From assembly GCA_020638175.1 (NCBI GenBank), contig JACKJA010000002.1, positions 558,001 through 622,000 of the forward strand: a stretch of 64,000 bases of DNA. The letters run 5' to 3'. Shown piece by piece: positions 27,578-35,298 of the stretch (its first letter is position 1; each line of letters starts with the position of its first letter). Below the pieces are notes generated by a model. That model did no database searches. It saw only the letters and a list, made by a program, of their open reading frames with translations, and was not told the origin of the DNA. Position numbers and translations under genes: made by a program. Source of the DNA: Rhodospirillales bacterium (GTDB taxonomy: Bacteria > Pseudomonadota > Alphaproteobacteria > Micavibrionales > Micavibrionaceae).

Positions 27578-27708
27578 AATTCCCTGTTAAACAGGGAATT
27601 ATCAGGGAAATTTTTTGTTTTCCATGCATCCTCAACAGAGAAACACCAGAGAATCTCTGGCATGCGCTATGACCAGCGGTCAAAATAACAGGGAATGTGC
27701 AGGGAATT
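27578..27708. repeat. Cluster of CAGGGAA motifs with a perfect palindrome
   Basis: A perfect 11-bp inverted repeat (AATTCCCTGTT and AACAGGGAATT, one-base centre, 27578-27600) is followed by further CAGGGAA motifs near 27602, 27688 and 27699. The cluster lies immediately after the stop codon of the recombinase-derived gene tail, so it may be part of an old crossover or attachment region. Confidence 0.55.
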
Positions 27709-28457
27709 TATGCGGCCATCAGGGTATCGAAACTGGCCATGATGATTTTCCGAACGCCGCCTTTTGTCAGCCCTTCGCGATCGGCAATCTCTTTCATCGA
27801 TATGCCGGCGAAATGTTCATCGCGCCAGACGATCCCGCGAACCAGATTTCTGAGTTGCTGGGGTGGCAGGTCGAAAGGGTCCGTATCATCTGTTTCCGGT
27901 TTCAGGATAATGGCACCCTTGTATGACCGGCGGGTTGTGAAGGGGGTGGCAATCGTGAAATCTTTCTGTTTGGCTGCCGGGATGGTCAGGTGCAGGGTGT
28001 CGTTCAAATACGCAATCATCTCTGGCAAATTGATGACGATATCAAGGGCATCCGGCTGGACGGTGATCCGCGAAACCCCGGCCCGGATCTTCGTGTGCGG
28101 GAAAAGTTCCCTGTACCATGCAGATTCGAGGACTTGCCGAAAGGCAAGAGTGTGTTCGGTCGCCAGATCTGCTCCGTAACTTGCAACGATGATCTTTTTG
28201 TCTGGAAAATGACCGAGGATCCATGCTGTGAGGGCGACCGAGACGGTAATGGATTTGAGGTAACGGGGAGGGATGGTAATCAGAAGGCGTTTGATGTCAC
28301 CATTCGTACATTGTTCCAGCATCAGGCACATGACCTGAAGATATTCTCCGGCTGTGAGTCTTTTGTTTCCATTAAGTTCTTCAAACACTTTGCACACGAA
28401 ACTGAAAAATTCGGTCCGTAAAAGGCTCAACAGAACCTGTTTATCAGTGTAGGTCAT
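27708..28457 (-). pseudogene. Terminase large subunit head fused to serine-recombinase tail
   Basis: The frame (249 residues) is intact but chimeric. Residues 1 to about 125 match the N-terminal ATPase half of a phage terminase large subunit: LTAGEYLQVMCLMLEQC, the nucleotide-binding PPRYLKS at 63-69, and LGHFPDKKIIVASYGADLAT with YRELFPHTKIRAG. From about residue 127 the protein is the C-terminal tail of a site-specific serine recombinase (VSRITVQPDALDIVINL, then an end with ISMKEIADREGLTKGGVRKI). The second half of the terminase, including its nuclease, and the catalytic part of the recombinase are absent. A deletion of several kilobases between two phage genes explains this best. GAGGGG precedes the start, so a protein could still be made. 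Confidence 0.75.
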
Positions 28458-28460
28458 AAT

Positions 28461-28943
28461 TTAATTCCCCTCTGTGTTGTTACTGGCTATTCTTGCGCTG
28501 TAGCTGTTCAGGATTTCTTGGTCGCCTGCTGTTAGTTCCGTCGATGTTTGCTGGTTTTTGGCCATGAAATCTTCAACATCTGCATCCATACTCTTGAGCA
28601 TTTCCATCGCTTTGCGGTCTCCTTTCATGGCCGCCGCTATGAGTGCCATGACAAGAGCACGGCGGGTTGTAACGGTCCGTCGTCGCCCGTTTTGCTGGAT
28701 CGATATCTGTTCATCCAGTATTTCCCGGGCAATTGTTTTAAAATTCTCTGAGCGCGGCGGCCGTCCTTTGGGGTTACCTGACTCTCCCGGTTTGAACTGG
28801 TTTTTTACAGGGGGTTTCCCGTACCCGACCTCATAGTCAGCCGGTAGATCATCAGGCTCCGGATCAAGGGGGATGATCCGGGATGTGCCATCGGGCCGCC
28901 GGTCACGGAGTATGCGTTGAGGTTTTTCATCATTTTTGCTCAT
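28461..28943 (-). CDS. DUF5681 phage-associated protein
   Basis: The 160-residue protein has the DUF5681 hallmark KPGESGNPKGRPPRSENF (about residues 47-64), common in phage packaging regions next to terminase genes, where a small-subunit-like role is often suggested. ATG 28943 is chosen because it overlaps the stop of the methyltransferase gene (ATGA) and gives a compact N-terminus; the frame open to 29021 lies inside that gene. The chimeric terminase gene begins a few bases downstream. Confidence 0.75.
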   Translation of the reverse strand: MSKNDEKPQRILRDRRPDGTSRIIPLDPEPDDLPADYEVGYGKPPVKNQFKPGESGNPKGRPPRSENFKTIAREILDEQISIQQNGRRRTVTTRRALVMALIAAAMKGDRKAMEMLKSMDADVEDFMAKNQQTSTELTAGDQEILNSYSARIASNNTEGN

Positions 28944-30256
28944 GATCGGGCCTCCCTCGTTTGATTCCATGATTTGCCGGTTTCGGCGTGTATGGCCTGC
29001 TGGCCGGTCATGTCCTGCCACCGGCGGATGATGGTGTCGCAGTAGGACGGATCAATTTCGATCAGGCGAGCAACACGGCCGGTTTTTTCGGCCGCTATCA
29101 GGGTCGTACCTGACCCACCGAAAGGATCCAGAACGATGTCGTTCCGGCGGGAGCAATCAAGGAGCGCATCGGCAACCATGGCAACCGGTTTAACGGTCGG
29201 GTGCATGGACAGCTCATCCATCCGGCCGGCTTTCAGGGTGTTAACGCCGGGATATTCCCAGACATTGGTCCGGTAGCGTCCGTGTTTGCCGAGCTGGATG
29301 TTGTTGATGTGCGGGGCCTGGCCGTTTTTGAAGATAAAGATCAGTTCATGACGCGAGCGGTAGAAAGAGCCCATACCGCCGTTATCCTTGACCCAGACAC
29401 AGAGATTTTTGAGATCATACCCGGCCTGTGCCCCGGCTTCGATGATTTCCCCGATATGCCGCCAGTCCATGCATTGAAAGTGTATGGAGCCGTCTTCCGA
29501 CCAGTCTATCAGGTGGCCGAAAGTGGTTGTCAGGAACCCGGTGAATTCCTCACCGGACATTTCGCCGGAGGCCATGGCAAACTCGTTGTGCTTTACAGTT
29601 CCTTTGCCGCAGACATGGCCGGCGACCCGGACATTGTAAGGGGCATCACAGAAGACCACTTGGGCTTTTTCACCATCCATCAGGACGCTGTAGCTTTCAG
29701 GTTGAAGGCTGTCGCCACAATAAAGCCGGTGTATGCCCAGTTTCCAGAGATCATCTTTCCGTACAACCGGCGGGCCATCGCTCTCTTCGGGCAGTTCATC
29801 AGCAGGGTCCTCCTGTGGCCCGGCATCGCCCATGATGATGTCGATTTCCGCGGTTTCAAAACCGGTAATCTCGAGATCTAATCCCGGATCCATCTCGATA
29901 ATAGCGGCGAATTCGATGGCGAGCAGGTCATTGTTCCAACCAGCTTCTTCAGCCAGCCGGTTGTCGGCGATGATATAGGCCCGTTTTTCCGCTTCGCTCA
30001 AATGGTCAATGCATATGACCGGGATATTCTTGATGCCGAGGGTAAGGGCTGCTGCGACACGGCCGTGCCCGGCAATAATGCTGTTGTTGCTATCGGCAAG
30101 AACGGTGCCGATAAACCCGAACCGGCGAATACTGTCGGCAATCTGTTCTATCTGACGCTTTGAGTGCGTGCGCGCGTTGTTTGGATGAGGCCTGAGTTGT
30201 TCAGGCGGGATATATTCTATTTTTATATTAGAGGGGAGATATGAATTTTTAGACAT
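28940..30256 (-). CDS. ParB-domain DNA methyltransferase (beta-class, phage type)
   Basis: The 438-residue protein has an N-terminal ParB/sulfiredoxin-like domain (about 12-110, with NNARTHSKRQIEQIADSIRRFG and IIAGHGRVAAA). A methyltransferase domain follows, with catalytic motif IV DAPYN (204-208) before the SAM motif DPFGGSG (377-383), which is the beta-class order for N6-adenine or N4-cytosine. Such fusions occur beside terminase genes in alphaproteobacterial prophages. No cognate restriction enzyme is seen, so host mimicry or an epigenetic role of the phage is likelier than restriction-modification. ATG 30256 is chosen over the open upstream extension. Confidence 0.88.
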   Translation of the reverse strand: MSKNSYLPSNIKIEYIPPEQLRPHPNNARTHSKRQIEQIADSIRRFGFIGTVLADSNNSIIAGHGRVAAALTLGIKNIPVICIDHLSEAEKRAYIIADNRLAEEAGWNNDLLAIEFAAIIEMDPGLDLEITGFETAEIDIIMGDAGPQEDPADELPEESDGPPVVRKDDLWKLGIHRLYCGDSLQPESYSVLMDGEKAQVVFCDAPYNVRVAGHVCGKGTVKHNEFAMASGEMSGEEFTGFLTTTFGHLIDWSEDGSIHFQCMDWRHIGEIIEAGAQAGYDLKNLCVWVKDNGGMGSFYRSRHELIFIFKNGQAPHINNIQLGKHGRYRTNVWEYPGVNTLKAGRMDELSMHPTVKPVAMVADALLDCSRRNDIVLDPFGGSGTTLIAAEKTGRVARLIEIDPSYCDTIIRRWQDMTGQQAIHAETGKSWNQTREARS

Positions 30257-30467
30257 AGCTGTCTCCGTTCGTTTGAAAATTCGAAACAATCCCCGGGCCA
30301 AGAAGGCACGGAGGGCCATTTTCAGAATTTCCAGACGCCTAACTAACTATGTCTGAATACCTGTATGTAAGAGCACTATAAATGAAGTCGGACTAGATTT
30401 CAAGTGATTGATATAGTGTACCAATTCTTTGTTAAGTATACTTCTCGTGACTATATTTTCTATTGCT
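30257..30467. other. AT-rich non-coding stretch
   Basis: No convincing gene is seen. It should hold the promoter of the minus-strand phage operon (methyltransferase, DUF5681, chimera). Confidence 0.4.
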
Positions 30468-30767
30468 CTAGTTCATTTTAAAATCAATCAGTTCCCACTC
30501 ACCATTGCTGTATTTGGATTTGCACATGTACGGCATGCGGAGCATGGCACCAAAACTGTTCTGGGCATCGACGTAGGAATTGACGGTCACATATCGTGTA
30601 CCCTCATAACGGCTGGCCGTTACATGCTTGCTGTAATCCATGGGGAATTTTGCCGTTCGTGGCGCTTTCAGGTAAGCCTCTACCAGGAGCTTGCACCTGA
30701 CGTATCCATCAAGAGGGGTGCCTTCGCCATCACGACTGCCAGAAGAACTGGAAGTCGCAGAATACAA
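30468..30767 (-). pseudogene. Truncated hypothetical protein, C-terminal fragment
   Basis: The last ~80 residues look like a real domain, with YVRCKLLVEAYLKAPRTAKF, SYVDAQNSFGAMLR and a paired Cys in MPYMCKSKY. I associate this pattern with phage and membrane proteins whose N-terminus holds a membrane segment. The first ~20 residues (Ser/Gly-rich) are low-complexity and overlap the opposite-strand gene remnant, so the true N-terminus seems lost near 30715-30750. Confidence 0.5.
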
Positions 30768-30771
30768 CGGT

Positions 30772-31320
30772 ATGACAGATATTGGGGTATTACCGTATCT
30801 CGATTATCTGGCGGACAACATTGATTTCAACGTTAACGACCCCAATTTCAGTCTCGCAAAATTTGAAGAATTTTTGGCCGGTTATAAAACAGCAGCGCAG
30901 TTAGAGAGCGAATTCAAGCTGGGCAGCATTGATAATCTCCTCACTCAACCCGGGAATGAATGGATGCAGGACAGGAAGATGACCCTGTCCGACGGGACGC
31001 AGTTATTCAATTTCAAAGATGGCGATCAGATTATTTTGCCGGAAGATCCCTCAATTCCTGAAGGAGCTGTAGCTGTAAGAGGAATTGGACTCAGTTTCGT
31101 CGATGAGATAACTCCTCATTATATGCGATATTGGTTTATTGATGAAAATGGTAATAATTTAGGTGACGTACCAGCTTACTTCTTCGATTCTCAAAATGTA
31201 TCTGTTTTGGGTTCTGGGGATGTTGCATGGTCCCAAAACTCTGACGGGTCTTTTAGTCCGCAAACGGAACAGTCTGTCGAACAATCGCGGGCATTGACCG
31301 CCAAGGCGATGGTCATCTGA
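30772..31320 (+). pseudogene. Hypothetical protein, probable C-terminal fragment
   Basis: The 182 residues from ATG 30772 read like genuine protein (LPYLDYLADNIDFNVNDPNF, then DGTQLFNFKDGDQIILPEDP), ending in a Ser/Gln-rich tail. There is no ribosome-binding site at the putative start, and the upstream part of the frame is antisense to the preceding gene, which suggests a gene cut off at its 5' side. No family is recognised. Confidence 0.45.
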
Positions 31321-31491
31321 TGATGAAGAGAAAGGGAAGATTGAAACATGATAATCAGGAAGACAATCATAAGTTTTAATTTGTGCCCTACTTATAACAA
31401 ATGATCAAGACTTGTTTTTAAATTTTTTATGTGCAGGAGTCATACATAGTCATAAAGCGCAAGAACAGAAGCCAAGGAAGGGACAATCGCC

Positions 31492-32208
31492 ATGAAAAAG
31501 TTTTTGGCCATCGCAGGACTCATCATCCTCACCGGCGCGGCTGTGGCCTATGCCATGGGCGAGACTGCCGGCAATAAATCCTACAGCTGGCGCTACAAAA
31601 TGACTGTCACCGTCGAAACGCCGGAGGGGCTCAAGAGCGGATCGGCGGTGCGGCAAATTGATATAAAGATAGAACCGCGTCCAGGTTATAGACCACACCC
31701 ATACTATGCCTCACACAAAATGAAGGGAGAAGCCGTCGTTGTTGACCTTGGTAAGCGCGGCCTATTATTCGCCATCACGTCTTCCGATTCCTATCCGGAA
31801 GTAACAGATACATTTAAGGGCCCGTCACTTTTCACTATCGAAGGCGGCGAGTATTACAGCAAGCTCAAAGGCGTTAAAGCTCCGGTATTGCCAAAGGATA
31901 TGCCGTGGATGGTGCATTTTACTGATCTAAACAATCCCCTGACTGTAGAAATCGTCAAGGGCAACGTCTTTGATATCAAACAGCAAAAAGGTGTCCCAGT
32001 AGATGATTTCGAACGAGTTTTCGGCGAGGGCGTAAAACTTCATAGCGTGACAGTGGAGATGACAGACGAGCCCGTCACATGGGGTATTGAACAAGTCTTG
32101 CCGTGGCTAAGCGAACTTAAGGGTGGTTACTTGGATGGCGGCTTTACATCAAGGAATGCGCCATACGGACTCTATGGTGGCAATTTTACAATGGGAGAAA
32201 AACAATGA
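31492..32208 (+). CDS. Hypothetical exported protein
   Basis: The 238-residue protein has an N-terminal signal peptide (about 1-21, ending AVAYA). The beta-rich domain carries YSWRYKMTVTVETPEGLKSG, GEAVVVDLGKRGLLFAI and PWMVHFTDLNNP. I have seen similar uncharacterised proteins in alphaproteobacterial genomes but know no function. A GGAAGGGA site precedes ATG 31492. Its stop overlaps the start of the next, truncated gene (ATGA), so the two formed an operon. Confidence 0.65.
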   Translation: MKKFLAIAGLIILTGAAVAYAMGETAGNKSYSWRYKMTVTVETPEGLKSGSAVRQIDIKIEPRPGYRPHPYYASHKMKGEAVVVDLGKRGLLFAITSSDSYPEVTDTFKGPSLFTIEGGEYYSKLKGVKAPVLPKDMPWMVHFTDLNNPLTVEIVKGNVFDIKQQKGVPVDDFERVFGEGVKLHSVTVEMTDEPVTWGIEQVLPWLSELKGGYLDGGFTSRNAPYGLYGGNFTMGEKQ

Positions 32209-32522
32209 ATCCTGATCTGATGAAAGCCATTCTGGCGATGGACTCGTATAACCGCGGATATAATGCCGGGATCAAATTTGGCACTATGCCGGGTAACAAT
32301 TCCGTCGATAAACGCGTAAGCCCCGCCCACCGCGGCGCTTCCCGAATGCCTTCAGTTCGAAGGACAGCAGAGAATACTTTCTCATCTTCATTTCTCACCT
32401 TTTTCTCTAGCCCTTGTTTTTCAGTCCTTTGGGCAGGTGAAAATACGATAACCTCTAGTATGAAAAGCAAGATACAGGTCCCCCCCCCGGTAACTAACAC
32501 TTTCTATCTAAACTATGCCTGA
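32205..32522 (+). pseudogene. N-terminal remnant of a hypothetical gene, cut by a repeat element
   Basis: Only the first ~38 residues (MNPDLMKAILAMDSYNRGYN and following) look like the native protein; this start is familiar from uncharacterised alphaproteobacterial proteins, some with alpha/beta hydrolase domains. From base 32319 the frame runs through a 146-bp repeat that also occurs at 61023-61168, so the remainder of the 105 residues is junk. The rest of the gene is missing. Confidence 0.6.
32319..32464 (-). repeat. 146-bp intergenic repeat, copy 1 (inverted relative to copy 2)
   Basis: The reverse complement matches 61023-61168 at about nine bases in ten, from TTCATACTAGAG at one end to GCGGGGCT at the other. 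It contains a small hairpin (CCTTCGAACTGAAGG). The two copies keep a similar frame, but substitutions do not favour any codon position strongly enough to call it a gene. Confidence 0.8.
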
Positions 32523-32551
32523 CGATGGATAGGGTTCGCTTGCATTGCTTG

Positions 32552-33574
32552 TTAAGTAGCTTTTAGCACATGCAATTTAACGCATCCGCCGGAAGCATCG
32601 AAACTGGATACAGGAACGAAATCGGAATCCATTGCCATGCTCAAAAAAGCACTGTCTGAAAACTTATAGGTATTGTGAAAACATAAACGTTGGCCCTGTT
32701 TAATATAAAAGGCCTCATCACCAATAGTGAATTTCATATTTTCCAGACAAACAAAAGTGTGAGCCAAAGCTTTGGTTTCAGGGACCCAGAAGGGTTCAAA
32801 TAAAAAGCCTGCCGGGTTGAAGGCTTCACTAACCGGCAAATCTCGGATAATACGATGCAGGAGATTTTCTGCGAAAACTTTTTCTCCGATGTAAGCACTA
32901 TACAGATTATCGGCATCCTGATTGGTATCTTGTGTCACGACAAAATAGCCTGTATTCCCCAGATGGCTTTTAAAATGTGCCAGATATCCGGTTAGAATCT
33001 CTTTGGGAACAGAAGGAGAAAAAGGCGATATCGGAAGATTAAACATCGTTTGCCCGAACATCATCATGACGGGCATGCCTGTTACGGGAAACGTCAGATT
33101 TTTCCGAAAAAAATCCTGATTAATCGCATGAAAAGAAATGTGGGGCATTTCGCGAGATATAATCTGTTCTGCGTTTTCAAGGACGCTTTCGGATATATCA
33201 ACGCCCACATACGATACAACCTTGTTTATACTCCGAAGGCTGACGAGAGTTTTTTGTTCCAGAGCATCCTTTGAGCCAGGACCGAGTTCGATGGCAGTGA
33301 TCGATTTAGGGATAAGCATGCCGATTTGGGGCATAAAATTCTGAATGACGCTGATTTCATCACCATAGATATAATAGTCACTGCCGTTTTTTGCTTGTTC
33401 AATAAAACGACGCCAATGCTGGATGCCATTGACGTGATCGCCGGGAAAAAGCGGTTCGGAATAGCGCCAGTGACCGATGTGGCCTGAACGTCGTTCTGCA
33501 AAAAAATCACAAACATCTTTCTGGAATGCCGGGTTTATAATTTGATCATGCTGCTTATAGGCCATTTGTCTCAT
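32552..33574 (-). CDS. EgtD-like SAM-dependent methyltransferase
   Basis: The 340-residue protein resembles the L-histidine N-alpha-methyltransferase (EgtD, Methyltransf_33) family. Markers are GDEISVIQNFMPQIG, the SAM motif AIELGPGSKDALEQKT (96-100 core), GVDISESVLENA, the long QTMFNLPISPF loop, and the C-terminal HNTYKFSDSAF and CVKLHVLKAT. EgtD methylates histidine in ergothioneine synthesis; no egtB-like partner is nearby, so another amine substrate is quite possible. GGAGAT precedes ATG 33574, which overlaps the stop of the regulator gene (ATGA). Confidence 0.7.
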   Translation of the reverse strand: MRQMAYKQHDQIINPAFQKDVCDFFAERRSGHIGHWRYSEPLFPGDHVNGIQHWRRFIEQAKNGSDYYIYGDEISVIQNFMPQIGMLIPKSITAIELGPGSKDALEQKTLVSLRSINKVVSYVGVDISESVLENAEQIISREMPHISFHAINQDFFRKNLTFPVTGMPVMMMFGQTMFNLPISPFSPSVPKEILTGYLAHFKSHLGNTGYFVVTQDTNQDADNLYSAYIGEKVFAENLLHRIIRDLPVSEAFNPAGFLFEPFWVPETKALAHTFVCLENMKFTIGDEAFYIKQGQRLCFHNTYKFSDSAFLSMAMDSDFVPVSSFDASGGCVKLHVLKAT

Positions 33575-34230
33575 GACGACTGATCTCCGGTTGGCATAAG
33601 AGCTCGGCTCCAGTTTTGCTCAAATTGTTTTCGATAGAAATCAGCAAGCAAGGGATGGTTTATTGAGAAAATGTCTATGTTGTTTTCTTCGAAAGAAATA
33701 ATGGCCACCGTATCTCCGAAAACATAGAAGGGAATATTGTCGAATTCACGTTTGGGCGTCCATTTATAATGAGCATAACTTGAGGCGCTAAAAAATCGGT
33801 CTCCTTCCTCAACGAGAATTCTGAAATTCACGCCTTTGATTTTAGCCATTTCTTCCCTGTAAGTGCGGTTAACAAGCTCGCCGCCCCATTTGGAAAATTC
33901 TCTTTCATCAACATTGCTAACGCAAATATCCAGCGCGCCAGATTGAACAGCTTTCAGAACATCTCTTCTAAAATCAGCAAAACCGTCATGGCCTTTATAT
34001 GTCTTGACTGCGCTTTGTCGAGGCCGTACGCCACCATCCTCGGTAAATTCAACGCCAGATGCTTGAAAGGCGTCTATGATTTTGGTGAGAAGTTCTAAGG
34101 AGCCGGCGGACCGTCCCGTTTCTATAGCAGAAATCGTTGTTGTTCCTACACCAACCTCCTGTGCCAAATGAGCAAGGGTCCAATCTATTAACGCACGCGC
34201 CGCTCGAATTTGGTTAGCATTAATTAACAT
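33571..34230 (-). CDS. XRE-type regulator with TrmB-like C-terminal sensor domain
   Basis: The 219-residue protein has an N-terminal helix-turn-helix (about residues 3-60; AHLAQEVGVGTTTISAIETG). A ~130-residue C-terminal domain ends FYVFGDTVAIISFEENNIDI then FRKQFEQNW-like residues, a pattern shared with TrmB-type ligand-binding domains. ATG 34230 gives the compact N-terminus; it is preceded by an AT-rich region with repeated TGCAA motifs. It forms an operon with the EgtD-like gene and probably controls it and itself. Confidence 0.75.
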   Translation of the reverse strand: MLINANQIRAARALIDWTLAHLAQEVGVGTTTISAIETGRSAGSLELLTKIIDAFQASGVEFTEDGGVRPRQSAVKTYKGHDGFADFRRDVLKAVQSGALDICVSNVDEREFSKWGGELVNRTYREEMAKIKGVNFRILVEEGDRFFSASSYAHYKWTPKREFDNIPFYVFGDTVAIISFEENNIDIFSINHPLLADFYRKQFEQNWSRALMPTGDQSS

Positions 34231-34301
34231 AATTATATTTTTCCGCAAGTTATTCTGTTAATTTTCTCAACTTTAGCAGAAAAAAATAAAAATGCAACAA
34301 A

Positions 34302-34368
34302 ATTGCAATAATATATTGACACCCTTTCCATAATTGTATAAATTGCAACCACATTATAAAAAATGCAA
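34302..34368. promoter_or_regulatory. Candidate promoter and operator region with TGCAA repeats
   Basis: Between the regulator gene and the divergent 34541 gene lie a TTGACA box (34316-34321) and a TAAATT box 17 bases later, a reasonable plus-strand sigma70 promoter. Four TGCAA motifs stand around it (near 34302, 34313, 34343, 34364), possible binding sites of the XRE protein. This is read by eye only. Confidence 0.4.
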
Positions 34369-34540
34369 AACATATTGTCTTTCGATGAGATGCCCGCCCG
34401 GTTCTCCCCACACATGAAATCGGGACGGACGTCTCTTCGAAAGGCAGCGAGGGGGGCAAAGCAAGCCTTCGGACGAACAGCGGTAACAGGGGTGTGATCG
34501 CTAACATTTAAAAAAACGTGTGTGTACAGGGGAAGTAAAA

Positions 34541-34879
34541 ATGACCATCCAGTCAATATACGGCCTGGGGCCGGACCAGATGATTGAACCGCAATATCTG
34601 GATTGCAAACAACTGAACGACACTGCGGCGCTGTGGCGCATGCGGGTGCGCGGCAAGATCGTCGATTTGCGGATTTTAAACGAACAACTGGCCCGGTCGC
34701 GGGATTTGAACGAGCGTTATGCGCTGGTGATGGAGCGCGCCTCTGTCCGGCAGCAATTTGAGACATGCCGGCGCCTGTACAGGAAAGCGCATCACGAAGC
34801 GCTACACATTTGCCGGCGCTATATCGGCGGCTTGAACCCGGAAACCCGGTCAAAAGAAATCATGAAAAAAGCCGCTTAA
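34541..34879 (+). CDS. Hypothetical small basic protein
   Basis: The 112-residue protein has many Arg and Leu and is predicted helical after a short N-terminal segment (MTIQSIYGLGPDQMIEPQYL). No membrane segment is seen. AGGGGAAG precedes ATG 34541. No family is recognised; it may be a DNA- or RNA-binding protein by charge alone. Confidence 0.5.
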   Translation: MTIQSIYGLGPDQMIEPQYLDCKQLNDTAALWRMRVRGKIVDLRILNEQLARSRDLNERYALVMERASVRQQFETCRRLYRKAHHEALHICRRYIGGLNPETRSKEIMKKAA

Positions 34880-35217
34880 TAAAAGCCGCGCCGAAAAAGT
34901 TTAAAACGCCACACATAAACTCTATCGGGCCTGCGGCGGATGTCGCAGAGCCCGGCCTTGTGGGAAAGGTCAAATCGCCCGTGCTGCGCCGGAGCGTGCA
35001 GCATCTTGTCGCCGGTCTGGCAGAGGACAATAACGGGAAAAATTCCCGTGTGAGTTGAACGGGTTTGACCTGCGGTTGACGGGCATGCTTGTTAAATTAA
35101 TCAGGTTAAATTTTGAGCAATCTTAAGTAGTTTTTCGGGCTTGTCAGGGGGAAAAGGTTGTGCTCTAGTAACCACATTCGAGACAACGAAAACAAGAACA
35201 AAAGGAACAGGGACGCG
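34880..35217. other. Gene-free stretch
   Basis: A different frame remains open up to 35058 with a plausible-looking end (VKSPVLRRSVQHLVAGL), but no start codon with a ribosome-binding site serves it; it may be a frameshifted or lost gene. A small hairpin ACGGGAA/TTCCCGT lies at 35033-35049. The rest holds the probable promoter for 35218. Confidence 0.35.
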
Positions 35218-35298
35218 ATGCATAAACTGCGGCTGATTACCATTATCCTGTCATTTTTGTTCATCCCGGCGTTTATGGCGGGGGGAGCAGATCAATGA
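35218..35298 (+). CDS. 26-residue hydrophobic peptide
   Basis: A short frame reads MHKLRLITIILSFLFIPAFM and ends AGGADQ. It has one membrane or signal-like segment, AAGGAACAGGG upstream, and its stop overlaps the next ATG (ATGA). It could be a small membrane protein or a leader that couples translation of the next gene. It is also possible that it is the signal-peptide remnant of a deleted gene. Confidence 0.45.
   Translation: MHKLRLITIILSFLFIPAFMAGGADQ

Noticed and set aside
34765..35058. Open frame after the 34541 gene that could be a second gene
   Set aside because: Most of it overlaps the better-supported 34541 gene in another frame and there is no start codon with a ribosome-binding site in its unique part.
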